Source of the DNA: Allodiplogaster sudhausi
Lineage: Eukaryota; Nematoda; Chromadorea; Rhabditida; Diplogasteridae
Assembly (NCBI GenBank): GCA_945643635.1
Contig: CALZFC010000112.1
Coordinates: 677,501 to 741,500, forward strand
Length of the DNA stretch: 64,000 nucleotides
Reading direction: 5' to 3'
Under the pieces are notes generated by a model. That model was not told the origin of the DNA. It did not search any database and worked only from the letters and a program-made list of their open reading frames with translations. Position 1 is the first letter of the stretch; each line of letters opens with the position of its first letter. Position numbers and translations under genes: made by a program. Below are positions 44,168 to 57,317 of this stretch, piece by piece.

Positions 44168-44960
44168 ACCAAAGATAGAAATGAAGAGAGAATGGAAAGC
44201 GGATTGAGAGAGAGAGAGTGGTAGAGAGATGGGATAAAGGTGGTGGTAGAGGAGGGGAGAGTGAGAGAAAGAGAGAAATTGAGAATAAGGAACGTAGACA
44301 AACCAGAACATAGTTCGGACTAAATGAGCTGATGCGTCAGCAGGAATATCCGTTTCCAAGCAGTACCGGGGCTCTATTCCCTCTGAACTTGTTGTTGTTT
44401 TTTTTGAAAATGTAGTTATGGTTGTTTAGTAGTTTGAAGCATAAATACTAGGCAAACCAGAACATAATTCGATTCATTGATTTCGGCGAAGAAGTGAATC
44501 AGACAAGGGAAGAGTTGTAGAGAGTTAGAGGGAACGGAATATGGAGAGAGAGAGAGAGAGAGGGACAAGGAGAGATAAACGGATGCGTGGAAAGAGAAGA
44601 GAGAGGGAGAAGTCGAGAGATTGGGAAGAGGAACAAAAAAAAAGAGAGGGAAAAATGGAGATCTCCACAGGTCCATGACGTCGTCGGCAGCCACAGGCCT
44701 TCAGAGCATCCTGCCATGATTTCCATGCAGCAGGAGATTGGCGCAGCCAGGCACTTCCTGAGGATGGGCGAGGCCAAGGACATGGAGCATCTCGTGTTCT
44801 TCCAGGTAGAGAGAGATATGGGATAGCGAGGGATATAAAAAAAAAGATGGGGAATAGCGAGAGGGTGAGAAAAAAACGTAAATTATTATAGACGAAGAGA
44901 AAAAGGGAGAGAGGAATGATTGTAAAAAGTAAAAAAATTATGTTATCTTTTTCTCTCTCT

Positions 44961-45006
<46 letters not shown>

Positions 45007-45611
45007 CTACCTCTTCCATTTACAGCCAACCTTCCATGTTCATCTTTCGCATCCTCTCATTCAATCTCTTCGCAAACTGAGACGAAGCGATGAGAAGACG
45101 GCAAAATTGCTGCTCGAACAGGTTTCAAGAATGTCATCGTTTAATTTTTAAAGAATTTGATTCTTATATTTTTTTATTCGATTTTTTTAATTGTTTACTA
45201 TATTTTTTCAGCGTACATCAAATATATATTGCAGAGTAGTACGTAATTATTAGGAGTTAAATTGTTATTAGATTTAGCATGTATTTAACATTGTTTCATT
45301 TATATATTTTTTTATAATACTTTTTGCATAAAATAAAAAGGAAAATTCTAATAACATATTTTTTTTTTACCATGAGAATGTGAAAAATTATGTTTAATTG
45401 TTAAATGTACTTTGCGCGTTTTTTAAAGTAATATTTTTGTTTTAATACTTGTAAAAATAAATTGATTCGTCTTGTTTTTCCCCTCAAGATCTACGACAAC
45501 GCGCTGATCACGGCGGGTCTCATGAACGACACTCGCAAAATGGTGCCACGGCTAAATGATCTTCTCACTAAGCTGGCCGGCTCTGAGAAGTCCACAATCC
45601 TTACGCCCTAA
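39591..45611 (+). CDS. TRAP1: TRAP1, mitochondrial Hsp90 chaperone
   Basis: ATP-dependent Hsp90-family chaperone of the mitochondrial matrix. Seventeen exons join in phase to 701 residues, close to the human 704. The first ~75 residues are Arg/Ser/Ala-rich without acidic residues at the start ([19 protein letters not shown]), a typical mitochondrial presequence. The GHKL ATPase follows: [12 protein letters not shown] (motif with catalytic Glu and Asn), [34 protein letters not shown]. The middle domain has RGVVDSED-like [18 protein letters not shown]; the C-terminal dimerisation domain ends KSTILTP. Exons: 39591-39878, 40359-40502, 40826-40912, 41146-41279, 41547-41661, 41871-42001, 42264-42330, 42525-42578, 42673-42773, 42882-42971, 43133-43280, 43496-43632, 43755-43842, 43970-44137, 44671-44805, 45026-45121, 45489-45611. 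Exon 8 could instead end at 42575 with a GC donor, which also keeps frame. An acceptor-like CTCCTAG sits about 22 bp before the ATG. Confidence 0.97.
41239..41496 (+). repeat. 86-bp tandem triplication spanning an exon end and its splice donor
   Basis: Three near-identical 86-bp units start at AAGCTGGGAG at 41239, 41325 and 41411. The first unit contains the last 41 bases of TRAP1 exon 4, its donor (ATGG|GTGAGG) and 45 bases of intron. Units two and three repeat the exon end and donor inside the intron. Confidence 0.95.
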
Positions 45612-45925
45612 GCCCTTAATGACTAAGTCCTTAAGCCTTATGCCTAAGTCCTTTACCCCTTAAGCCACCGTGTTGTTCACTAGCCTTAATAGCCAAACAA
45701 CTTCTGACCCTTTTTGACCGACATTCTTTATTCATCTATTTTATTTTATTTACTTTTTCCGCATTCGGTAAGATGCCTCGTTAAATGTGGAGATTTGGCC
45801 CATTGTTTTAGATGAATTACTGAGAGGAGCTCTGTGCATTAATGTCCTTAGAAGTTGTTGTGTTGTTTTCGTTATGTGCTTGATTAGGATATTTTCTAAT
45901 TACCTGTAGCATGATTATTGCAAGT

Positions 45926-45931
45926 AATAAA
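45926..45931 (+). terminator. Poly(A) signal of TRAP1
   Basis: AATAAA lies 315 bp after the stop, followed by a GT-rich stretch (GGTGTTGTCG) that fits a downstream cleavage element. Confidence 0.75.
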
Positions 45932-46240
45932 GATATTTTGACAGATTCGGTGTTGTCGTTCCTTTTTTCTCCAACTCGCCGTTGATTTTTCGGCAGAGAT
46001 ATCTGTATACTTTGTGTTTAGTCTTATTTGCTGTGGTAACAACCACTGGCATAGTTGAGGCACCTCGCGTATTCAGCAATATTAGACCCCTCGTTGCCTG
46101 TGTTTGAGAGACTCGTCCTCCCCCCCCCTAACCGAGGCAGCCTCTCCAATAGAAGCATCCAGTGAAGGTCTTTAATAGACCACTCTCCCAATATAACCAA
46201 CCCCCCCCCCTAATAAAGACTCCTTGAATATTGGCATCCC

Positions 46241-46255
46241 ATGGCAGGAAGATGA
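46241..46255 (+). promoter_or_regulatory. Upstream mini-ORF overlapping the Derlin-2 start
   Basis: An ATG at 46241 opens a four-codon frame (ATGGCAGGAAGATGA). Its TGA overlaps the Derlin-2 start as ATGA. If it is in the mRNA it could limit initiation or allow re-initiation at the main ATG. Confidence 0.45.
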
Positions 46256-47817
46256 ACTCTCTGGTGGAGGCCTACGTAGACATGCCGCCCGTCACGCGCG
46301 CCTACACCACTGCCTGTGTACTCACGACTCTGGCTGTGGTGAGATGGAGAGAGAGAGAGAGTAGAAGAAAGAGAGTTAAAGAATGAGAGAGCGAGAGAAG
46401 GAGAGCGAGAGAGAAAGAGAGAGAGAGAGAGAAAGGCTGAAAGAATGCTTCCAGAAGTGTGCTGAAAGTTGTATTTAAGAAGAAAAGTGAACTATTGTGA
46501 AAAGACGCTTGTTATTCTGATTACATGCATTTCTATCGCGTTTGTGATACAATTTTCGTTATCTGACATTTTTTTTTTAAATAAAGTAACAGTTTGGAAG
46601 CATTCATCAGAATTATGTTTCTTTTTTAAAATTCGAATATGATTTCAGCAACTCGACTTTGTTACTCCCTTTCATCTCTACTTTAACTGGGACTTAATCG
46701 TGAGACAAGCTCAGGTTTCTGGCATATTTTTTCCTTTTCTTGAAAACTTATTTTACCGCGCTGAGGCGCCGGACAAAAGATACTAATTTTACTTCAGAAA
46801 ACGTTTTGCTTTCATTCTAATTGTTATCTTTATTCAACCTGCCCACATTTAAATTGTTCAAAATACTAGGAAGATAATTTAAAAATATTCTGTCTTTCGA
46901 AATAAAAAAAAATTTCAGAGCTGCTATCTGGCAAAAAATATTTAGAAATAGTGCTGAATTAAAAGAGGAATAGCATTCATTAGTAGTTCCTTTCTTGCAC
47001 AGGTCTGGCGCCTCCTTTCTTCATTCTGCTTTTTCGGCTCGTTTGGATTTTCTTTCGTCTTCAATATGATCTTCACTTATAGATACTGCCTTATGCTCGA
47101 GGAGGGATCTTTCAGGTTATGGAGAATTGAGATTGAAAAAGAGACGGAGTGAGAGAGAGAGCCAGGCAAAGAGAAAGAAAGAGCCAGTGATAGGGAGAGA
47201 GAGAGAGAGAGAGAAAGAGCGAGATAGGGAGAGAGCGAGATGGAAGGGAAAGAATAAGAGCAGCAGAGATAACGAGAGATGTAGTTTATTTACACGAAAT
47301 TATGACTCTCATTTTTCATTTCTATTTCTTAAATTCTAATTTCTCCATCTAATTCAGGGGCAGAAGAGCTGACTTTGTCTATATGTTCATCCTCGGGGCC
47401 GTCTTTATGGTTTTTTTTAAATGCACTTTTCTAATTTTTTAAAAGATATTTATAGAAACATTTATAGCTTTATAAAATCGTGATTTTATTTGTCATGACT
47501 TGAAATTAATTTCGACACTTTCTTCCTTTTTAGATAAAATATTTCGCATATTTTTATACCCGCCTGATACATATTAATAAAATTAATTAATGTTTTATTA
47601 TTATTATTCAATAATATATTAATAGTTTGAAATAAATTTATGATTTGAAAAATATCATTTAGATTGCCGCCGGCATCTTCGTCCAGATGGTATTTCTCGG
47701 CCAAGCATTCACCATCATGCTTGTCTACGTGTGGAGCAGGTCTCTTTCTCTCGCGCTCTCTCTCTCGCGCTCTCTCTCTCTCTCTCTCTCTTTTTATCGT
47801 TCTCTCTCTCTCTAGTA

Positions 47818-47849
<32 letters not shown>

Positions 47850-47901
47850 GTTCTATCAATCTCTCCGTTTCTATTTTTCTGTCTCCACCTGTCAGATTTT
47901 A

Positions 47902-47944
<43 letters not shown>

Positions 47945-48656
47945 CACTCTTTCTGTCTCGCTCGCTCTCTCTCTCTCTCTGTTTATCTCTCTTTCTTTCT
48001 CTTTCTCTCTAACTCTTTTTTTTATTTCTCTCTCTCTTTCTCTTTTTCTTTCTCTTTCATCTTACATCTCTCTCTCTTTCTCTCTGTCTCTCTTTATTTG
48101 TTTTTGTCTCTCTTGCGTTCTCTTCAGACGCAACCCGCATCTGCGGATGAACTTCTTCGGTGTCCTCTCCTTCAACGCGCCCTATCTCCCCTGGGTGCTG
48201 CTACTCTTCTCTCTTCTTCTCGGTAACAATGTCCTCGTCGATTTTATGGGTCAGTTCATGTTCATTCTCTTATCCTTTTTTTCCTTCTTCATTCTTCTTC
48301 GTTTATTTTTTTTTGCAATTAAAAAAGACAAACGACCATTCAACAGGTAAACAAATGAAAAGCTGTAAATTAATAGTTAATTGTCATGAAGATTGTCTGA
48401 CACTAAAATAGCAAATAAAAACACCCCGTGCTAGAAGCACTCTTCCAACTTGATAATGATAGGAATCGCCTGCGGCCACATGTACTACTTCCTCGAAGAC
48501 GTCTTCCCGCGGCAGGAGAACAGCGTGCGACTTCTCGAGACGCCGACGCTTATCAAGTGGCTATTCGATGAGGCGCAGCCTGAACCCATCGAGGAAGAGG
48601 AGAGACCGGGCGGGTTCGACTGGGTCGAGCAGGAAGGGCCAGTTGAGGGCCAGTGA
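46252..48656 (+). CDS. DERL2: Derlin-2, ER-associated degradation factor
   Basis: Derlins are multi-spanning ER membrane pseudoproteases of the rhomboid superfamily that help move misfolded proteins to the cytosol for degradation with p97/VCP. Seven exons join in phase to 233 residues (human 239): 46252-46338, 46649-46714, 47003-47116, 47358-47409, 47663-47739, 48128-48249, 48473-48656. Diagnostic stretches: [76 protein letters not shown], and the C-terminal ERPGGFDW near the stop. The hydrophobic segments and the WR motif ([12 protein letters not shown]) match the family. The sequence is closer to Derlin-2/3 than Derlin-1 by the YTTACVLTT and [11 protein letters not shown] blocks. The start at 46252 fits the family length. 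Confidence 0.96.
47740..48110. repeat. Long (CT)n tract filling Derlin-2 intron 5
   Basis: About 370 bp of CT dinucleotides with scattered interruptions occupy almost the whole intron between 47740 and 48127. The plus strand is nearly all pyrimidine. Confidence 0.95.
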
Positions 48657-49185
48657 GGGAGGCAGAGAGAGGGTGGGAGGGAGTGAAGAATGTGTGGAGA
48701 GAAAGAGAGAGAGATAGGGAGTGAAGAGAGGGAGAGAGAGCGAAAAGAGTGAGCGATACTAGGCCAAAGTGTGCGAAATGTGGTGTTAGAATTTATATCA
48801 CAATGAAAAAATGTATCTTTCAGACATATCCGATTCGCTCTTTAATATAGGAGTTTCGATATGGTGGGCTGTTTTTTTTTTAATTTATTTACTGTTTATA
48901 AACAATGTTATTTGTATGCGATATTTTTTAAATGAAGTATGGTTTGTGCAGTTTATTTTTATATTCCTCGGCTTTTTAAACTCGAATTGGGACTTGGTGT
49001 CTCTTGCTATCTTTTGTCGTCTGAGTATTCTCTTTAATTTGCGGACGCTTGCCGTTTCTTTTATGTGGATTGGCGGGAATTTATAGAATTAATTATTAAT
49101 TCTCTATCTCTGTAACACATTCAACCTGATTGTTCTTTTTATATTTTATCACTTATTCTTGATTTAAGTGTATACTCAGCACGTC

Positions 49186-49191
49186 AATAAA
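49186..49191 (+). terminator. Poly(A) signal, probably Derlin-2
   Basis: AATAAA lies 530 bp after the Derlin-2 stop. It is the first canonical signal I noticed downstream of the gene. Confidence 0.5.
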
Positions 49192-51470
49192 TAGTATTAG
49201 ATATGGTTGAATCTGTAAGCGGGTAAGACTCACCTACATAAGTCCACATTTTCTCTTCCTCACGGCGTTCCCAAACAAGCAAACAATATCCAGTCGTTAG
49301 AAATCGATTTTGGGAAGATTTACATCGTTTGTTAAAGTATGATAACGTTCATTTATTTTAGAGAAGTGGAAAATACATGTAAAACGAAGAAAAAAGTAAA
49401 CGGATTCGCTCTTCTGTTTCGTCATTTGAATGCTACTGACTTGAACAAATTGGCCAACAACTTGGCGATGCTGCTATCATAAAGGTGTAGAACATTTACA
49501 ATAAATATTAGTCTGTGGTTGTTAGCGAACACTTGACCGCTCATAAATGTTCTGATCTTTCCTTTCGCGAAAGTGAATCTCCCTGGGAGATTCATTCTTG
49601 CGGAAGCCGATGTGTGCCAATAGCACACGCGCGAAGGAGACTGCGAGGGGCGGCGGCAATTTGTAACCTCAGAAATCGACAAGCGAGCCGAAGAGTGGCT
49701 GCTTCTTGATATCATGCCCAGGGGCGGGAAGGGGGGGGGAGTTCCCAAACTCGCAGCTCTCCTCTTCTTCAGTACCGAACTCTGGTTGGCTGCGGCAGTA
49801 AGACTATTCCCGGCAATTAGCTTAAAGTGGGACAAATTAAATGCTATTTATGTAGACACGATGCGCATTAAGCGTGCAAAGCTTTATTCCTTCTACCTCT
49901 GCAATTTGATTATTCATTCTTTATTTCCCTTTCTCTCTCTCTCTCTCTCTCTCTTTATCTTTCTTCCCTATCTCTCTTTCTCTCACTATCTTTATCTCTC
50001 GGATTCCTTTCGCAGTGTCTCACAATCAGTGCTATGCAAGACCTTTCCTGTTTGGTAATTTCAAAGCCGACTTTTGGGGCTTACGGTACACACTAGCTTA
50101 CGAAAAAATGTGGGAGATTGCCATCCTCGCCTCGATCTCTCTTTCTCCACTCATTCTCTCTCATTCTCCCCCTTATCTCTCCCTCTTCCTTTTCTCGCTC
50201 TCACTCTCCTCTGTCTCTCTCTACGCTTTCTCTTTTTCCCCTCCACCACAGCACCGCCCTTGCCCCGGATGACTCTTCACCCCCCCCCCCAACCGCCATT
50301 TGTTCGACATCCAATGACCTCGCTTTTCTCTTCGCTCTCTCCCTTTCGCTTTTCTCTGTTTCTCTGTTTCTCTCTCTTACTTAATCATTCTGTCCTGTCT
50401 GTTGCTGCTTGGTGAGAAAGGGGAAAAACGCAAATGGCTGAGAGTGAGTACTGCCACAACTTGAATGAAAACATAAGAAGATGAATAAGAAAATTCTCCA
50501 GGAACGGGAAAGGAGAACGAGAGAGAGAAGCAGAGAGGGAGACAGAGAAATGGCAGCGATTACGATGTGCAGAAGGCCGAACGCAACGATGATGGAATTT
50601 AAAGAGAGAAAGAGAGAGAACTATTCCGAAAAGGAAATAAGGGACAGAGAGTAGAGAAGAAAGATAGAGAGACGACGAGAGAGTGAAAGCGAATGAGATA
50701 ATAATAATAGAGAGAGGAACAGAAGGAGGAATGTGGATCACGAATACTACCGAAACATTGCTTGTGACATCGTCTGACAGGGTGGTAATAAGAGTGCCTC
50801 TCTTTTAGTTGCGGGAGAAAGAAATTGAAAGAAAGAAAGGGAGAGAGAGAAGCCGAGAAAAGCATTGAGGACCATTTTGAGACATTTTCACCATACTTTA
50901 TGATGCCAAATTGGTGAGATCTGCTTAGGAGCTTTCTCTTTTCTGTCTCCACTCACTTCTACTTTTGCTTACTAATTAACTCAATTCCCTTCTCTCTTCT
51001 TTCACTCTCTTTCTTCCCCCCTCTCTCTCTCCCTCTTTCTCACGCTCTCTCTTTTTCTATCTCTCTTTCTTTTTTTCTCTTTCTTTCTCTTTTATCTCCT
51101 TCTCTCTCTTTCTTTCTCTTCTCTCTCTCTTTCTCTTCTTCTTTTTTCTCCTTCTCTCTTTCTCTTTCTCTCTCACTCTCTCTATCTCCGTCTCTCTCTC
51201 GTCGTCCGCGATCATCAGCCGATACTTCAGCCAGAATCGTCACTCGTCGCAGGCTTGACTTCCTTTATTCTCCCGCCCCACCCCCTCCCACCGAAACTCC
51301 ATTGCTGACACGGAGTGAAAGAGAAAGAAAGAAACCGAGAGGAAGAGAGAGAGGGAGAGAGAGGGAGAGAAAGAGAGAAAGAGTCGAGGGATAGATCGAG
51401 AAGGAAGCAATTACACTCGGGACACTTGAACGACGATAAAACGAAAAGAGGCTCTCTCTCCCTCCCTCTC

Positions 51471-51613
51471 TCTTTCACTCTCTCTTTCTCTCTCGCTGTC
51501 TCTGTCTCTCCTAGAATCTTCTCTCTCTCTTTCTCTCTCGCTGTCTCTGCCTCTCCTCGAATCTTCTCTCTCTTTCTCTCTCGCTGTCTCTGCCTCTCCT
51601 CGAATCTTCTCTC
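51471..51613. repeat. CT-rich minisatellite, three units of about 45-50 bp
   Basis: The block CTCGCTGTCTCTGCCTCTCC followed by GAATCTTCTC repeats three times with small changes. It differs from simple (CT)n by its conserved AGAATCTTC/CGAATCTTC marker. Confidence 0.7.
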
Positions 51614-52091
51614 CACATCCTTTTCTTATCTCATTGCCTTCTCTTCTCTACGCGGCCTCATGTATTCTTTGTTTTCATCTTGAGTTCATGGCTTGCGGTC
51701 ACTCTTCCTGCCTATCCCTCTCCCGAACTGGAGGTGGCTAGCCAATCGTAGCCTACCAACGACAGCGAGCACAACTCGTTCAGTCCTATCGGCACTCACA
51801 TCAGAAAGAGAGACGGAGCATATGATAACGAGAGGGAGAGGGGGAGGAGAGAAAGAGAGAGGGTAGAGGGGAGAGAGAGAAGAGAGAAGGGGAGAAAAGC
51901 GAGAAGGAAGGCAGAGGGGAGAGAGTCATCGAGACTGAGAGAAGTGTGATAGAGGAGAAATAAATGGACGGGAAGAATAAGAGAAAGGCACAGACAACGA
52001 CGCCTCTCCGGGACTATCTTCGTCACAATTCTTATCTGCAGTGACTTGGTCACCTCTCTCATACTTTCTAGCTCTCTCCTTATATCTTCCT

Positions 52092-52190
52092 CTCCGTCTC
52101 TCTCTCTCTTTCTTTCTCTCTGTCTCTCTCTCTCTTTCTTTCTCTCTGTCTCTCTCTCTCTTTCTTTCTCTCTGTCTCTCTCTTTCTTTC
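52092..52190. repeat. CT-rich minisatellite, three units of about 32 bp
   Basis: Three consecutive units of CTCTCTTTCTTTCTCTCTGT type, distinguished by a regular single G. Confidence 0.7.
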
Positions 52191-53288
52191 TCTTTCTCTC
52201 CCTATCTCTTTGACTGTTCCTGTTTCTCCCTCCCGATTCCTCTGTTTTTCGCTCTTTCTCTCTTCCTCTCTCTGCCTGTCTTTCTGTCTGTCTGTCTCTC
52301 TCTCTCTATCTCTCTCTCTGTCTGAATTTAACTCTTTTGGAAACTATACTGAGAGTATGCAGAGAAAGTTAAATCTCAAAATCTCAAATGAAAGAAAATT
52401 GTAAGAAACGAAGATTATAAATAAATAAACAAATATGTATATATAAATATAGAGAGAGAGGGAGCGAGAGAGAGAAAAGAAAGAGAGAGAGACATAGAGA
52501 GAGAAAACGAAGATAAAGAGCGAGTGCGAAGGAGAGGGGGAGAACGAGATGAGAGCTCGTAGAAAAAGACTGAAGTCTCAAAAAAGACTTTAATCTCTAT
52601 GAAATCCTCACCAATTGGGGATGTCTTTCGTATGTTTAGCGTTCAAGAATCTCTTACTTCATTGTTAAAAAAAAGACAAATAAATACACAAAACGTATTG
52701 CCCGAAACGCGCATCACGAAATTTTAAGGATGAGAAAAAAGCAATTGAAAATTCTCATAACAAGTGTTTGTTTTATTTTGTTAATTAACTTGCACTAATA
52801 AATTCACAATCAGGGACCCCGTGGAATAATTTTATTTAAAGGAGATGTCATTAGTTCAACGTTTGTCCTGCACTACGGTAATGGGAGTAAGAAGGAGAGA
52901 GATAGAGAGAAAGATGGAGAGAGAGAAATGAGTGAGTGATGGAGACAGAGAAAGAGAGCGCATCCCTCTTTTCCTAACCGTAGGAACAATTGATGAAGCT
53001 ACATATGTGCCTGTCAATAATATACCTATGCAAGCACATCAGCAGTCTTCTCACTCTATCTCTCTATCCATTTCTCTCTCTCTCGTTCCGTCTCTCTCTC
53101 TCTCTCTCTCTCTTTATTTCTCACTCCCTTTCGCTATATCTCGCTCCCTCTTAATTTCTTTCCCTCATACAATTTTCTTTTCAACATTTGCTCCTGGTTG
53201 CACTTCTTCATTCTTCTTTGTTACCGGCGTACTCTTGTTTAGAGAAAGCTCATCATTGGGGCCTGTACAGAAAAAAAGATTGGAGTGC

Positions 53289-53383
<95 letters not shown>

Positions 53384-53486
53384 GAGAGAAAGAGAGCGAG
53401 AGAGAGCGAGAGAGGGAAAGCTTTAGAGTGAGTTACAAACCTGAGCAAAGCAACAAGAAGAGCCCTGAAGCGAGAAGCCTTCCACA

Positions 53487-53517
<31 letters not shown>

Positions 53518-53700
53518 TCTCTCTCTTTCACTCTTTTCCTCTCTTTCATTCTCTCTCTCAATCTATCTCGCTTCACTCTCACCCCATTCATCGATTGGTG
53601 CAGGGCAGACGGACAGCGAGAGCGAAAGAGAGAGAGAAAGAATGAGTGTTGCCACTAGCGCCAGCCAGTTGTTCGCATCATCATTAGCTAGCCACTCTCA

Positions 53701-53747
<47 letters not shown>

Positions 53748-54149
53748 TCTCTCTCGCCTCTCACTTTCACTCTGTCTCTCTATTCTCATATCGCTCTGTG
53801 TGCAGCGTACATACGCGACGGCTGTGTATTCCCTCGGCGAGATAGCGAATGAGGGGAGAGAGCGTGGCGAGGGAGGAGTGTGGCAGAGATAGAAAGTGAG
53901 AGTGAGAGAGAGTGAGAGAAAGAGAGAGAGAGATAATGACTGAGTGGAATTAGTGGGCTGCATTGAATACGGTAGTGAGTGTGGAGCCGAGCACAAGAAG
54001 CACTAGAGCGAAAGAGGAGAAGTGGGATGAGAGAGAGAGAGAGAGGATGTCTCTCTTTCCACTCCACACTCTCTCACCCTTCTCCCCTTCATCACCGTGT
54101 GTGTGAGTGCATTCATTTGCTGTGTCCACGGGGACACCCATCCATCTCC

Positions 54150-54410
54150 CTCTCTCACTCTCTTGCTTTTCTCTGCTTCTCTATTCGCTCTCTCGCTCGC
54201 TCTGCTTCTCCGCTCTCTCACTTTTTTCAGCTCGCTCTCTCACTCCTTCACTTTTCTCAGCTTCTCTACTCGGTCTCTCACTCTCTCGCTTTTCTCTGCT
54301 TCTCCACTCGCTCTCTCACTCTCTCGCTCTCTCTGCTCCTCCGCTCTCTCACTCTCTCACTTTTCTCTGTTTCTCTACTCGCTCTCTTACTCTCTCATCC
54401 CCCTCCGCCT
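54150..54410. repeat. Degenerate CT-rich minisatellite
   Basis: Imperfect repetition of CTCTCACTCTCTCGCTTTTC and TCTGCTTCTC blocks, about 40 bp per unit, recurring six or more times with drift. Confidence 0.6.
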
Positions 54411-57283
54411 CCCCATCGCTGCAATGCTGCGAGCAAACGAAAGTGAAAGGCCTCTCCTCCTCTCTCCCCTGCCCGGACCGCTAAGCCCGCCCACTGGCCT
54501 TCTTGATTGGATGGAATGAGAGAGAGCGGAGAGAGTGTGGTATTCAATGAGAGTCCAGACAGAGGGGCGGGTTCCACTCCCCCCTCCCCCTGCCTTCTCT
54601 CATACTGTGGCTGTGAGTGGCGGGGCAGTGGCGCCAGGCTGGCCGCCGTCTGTCTAGCTGTCTCTCACTCTCACCTCATCGTACTCTCTCACTCTTCTCT
54701 GCCTGTCTCGCGGCTCTCTCTCCCTCCGGCCCATACACAACACTCATCACACATTCTCTCCCTCTCTCTCTCTTTCCCTGTTTCTCTCGCCTCTTTACTC
54801 TCTCACCAAGCCCGAGCAGAGAGAGAGAACCACAGCACCACCAGCCCCTTCTCCCCAACACTCGCTCCGCTCTCCTCCCAACATTTCTCCCTTCTATACA
54901 TTTTCTCCCCTGCATTAACATTCATTTCCACTGCTTTTCGAGACCGAATTCAATGTTAGCTTTCTTTAAACAGTTTTGATCCGTAAAAACATTATACATT
55001 TCTTACAATATAATGAAATTATTTTCAAAAGTGGTTCAGAAATTCTTTCTATAAAATTGTTTCGCTGAGAAGTCAAGGAATGGTTCATTTCACTTTGCAA
55101 TACGAATTCCGTCCATCGAAGTGAAGGTTTGGGACTTAAATCGTAAATTCGCACAAATTCGATACATGCGATTACCGTATAATGGAAGTATACCAGGTTT
55201 GGCGAGAGAGAATGAGAGAAGAAGAGAGGATGAGACAGCGCGGGGCGAGAGAGGGGCGAGAGATTATGATGAGGCGAGAGAGAGGGACGGCGAGGCGATG
55301 AGAGGAGATAGGAATAGTGGGGCGAGTGCAAGAGAGAGAGAGAGAAAGAATGAGATATAATGGAGGCTCATCTCTCTCCTTCATCCCTCTAGCCATGTGT
55401 TCCCCTTTGATTACGTGTTCTCTCTCTCTCTCTCTGCAACTTTGTCCGTCTTTGCCAATCAGGTGCTCTCTCGTCTGTCTGCTTGCCCCTCTGTCTTCAT
55501 CGATTCAGCCCTCTCCCCATGCACACTCCTCCTTGCTGTTGCTCGCGGTACGAGTGCTGCATCCCATTTAATTTCTTACTCCCTCTCTCTCTCACACTTT
55601 ATTTCGCCCTCTATCTTTCTCTCTTTCTCTAACTCTCTCTTTCCCACTGACTTTCTCTCTCTCCCTCTTTCTCTTCTTTTCCAAAACAGCCTTCCCACTC
55701 AGAAGGCGTGGTTCTTCCTTCTCTTCCTCTCATGCTGCCACCAAACGCTGGCGGCGACTTTCAGACAGAGAAAGCAAATCGTTTGTGGGGGAGAGGGAAG
55801 GAGAGAAAAGAAGGAGGAGAATGAGAGTGCGAGATAAGAGGGGGGGGGGAGAGAATGAGAGAGAGAGAGCGAACATATAGGGCAAGAAAGGTGGCTAAAG
55901 ATAATGTTTCCACTCTTCCACTTAGCTCCTTCCCTCATACATTATACTGTATACACAGCGCGTAAAGCCAACGATACTCTTGTGAGGGGAGAGGCCTCTT
56001 TGATATTTACAGTAGGAGGGCCAAGGGAAGATGGAGACTTTCGCGGTGGGAGCCTTTTTACTGTAAAGGGAGAACGAGGACGAGGGTTAGAAGAGAATAT
56101 AAGAGAAAGCGAGTGAGAGAGAGAGATGGAGAGAGAGATTTCCTTCCCATACAATGAATATCGAATTGCTATCACCTTACCGACGGTGATTTTTCTTCTC
56201 TTTCCACTCATATAAGAAATGCTGCGATATGAAAAGGGAAGGGATCTATGTAATAGGACTTTCTTTTCTTTTTCCTTCTAGCTATATCTCTCTTACAATA
56301 AATATTTCCTGTCTCTCACCTTTCATCTCTCCCCTCTGTCTCGCTCCCTTCCCTCTTTCTCCCTCTCTTTTCACTGTCTCGTTCTCCTTCTCTCTTTCTG
56401 AATTCTTGGCTCTCGCTCTCTGACTAATTCCCTGGGCGAGTCTGATGTTGAACTTTGCGATTGCGTCCATGTTCTTTGGTAGCTATCTTTCTCTGTCTCA
56501 CCCTTTCCTCCTTCCTTCCTTCTCTCTCTCTGTCTTTCTCTTTCTCTCTCTCTCTGTCTCTCTCTCTCTCTGTCTTTCTCTTTCTCTCTCTCTCTCTCTG
56601 TCTCTCTCTTTGTCCTTTTCTGTCTAAGCCGACTGGCATTCGTCTCCAAAGTTCTTTGTGTGATTCCTCTCCTCACTTATCTGGATCCTCCTGCCATCCG
56701 GTGGCAAGAGGAGAAGAAAGAATAAATAAGGTAAGAGAGATCGTTCTTACTTCGAAGTAGGAATACCGAGAGATGAGAGTGGGAAAGAACAAGAAGATAT
56801 TCAGATCTCTGTACCATACATCATGCGTGTCTTTGTGCTACAAAATATGTGTTGTGTCCTCACACAGAGGGAAATGGAATAGAGTGCGGGAGACGATGAG
56901 AGGCGGCAGAGAGAAGAGCGAAAGGGAGAGAGAGAATGGGAGCCAGCCGCTCGTGAGAGGAGAGAATGAGGAAAGTGACACGAACTGCGGATAACTCGTC
57001 TCTCGTGCCTGTAAATATCATTCCGAGATGAGGAGACCCATTTTGCAAAGTATAATATAACAGGACTCATAGAGTCCATATACAAATGTAAATAGTACAT
57101 ATAAAAGAAATGTAGATTTTTATATGTCTACATAACAACATGCAAGGTACATACTCTTGTACATACATAGTAAGTGTTTCCATAGTATTTTGTATAGAGC
57201 TATTACCCAAAAGTCATACATCTTCACGCTTGGCCACCCTATGTTTCACCTTTTAACAAATAATATCTTTTATGGCAAGTGTT

Positions 57284-57284
57284 G

Positions 57285-57312
<28 letters not shown>
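57284..57312. repeat. (TA)n microsatellite
   Basis: About 28 bp of alternating T and A in the spacer. Confidence 0.9.

Positions 57313-57317
<5 letters not shown>

Noticed and set aside
49422..49835. 137-residue minus-strand open frame
   Set aside because: It crosses a poly-C run, has no recognised domain or splice context, and an alternative plus-strand frame is equally open.
53188..53658. Arg/Glu- and Ser/Leu-rich open frames in the 48.7-58.6 kb spacer
   Set aside because: They are translations of (GA)n and (CT)n tracts, overlap in several frames on both strands and lack any complex conserved sequence.
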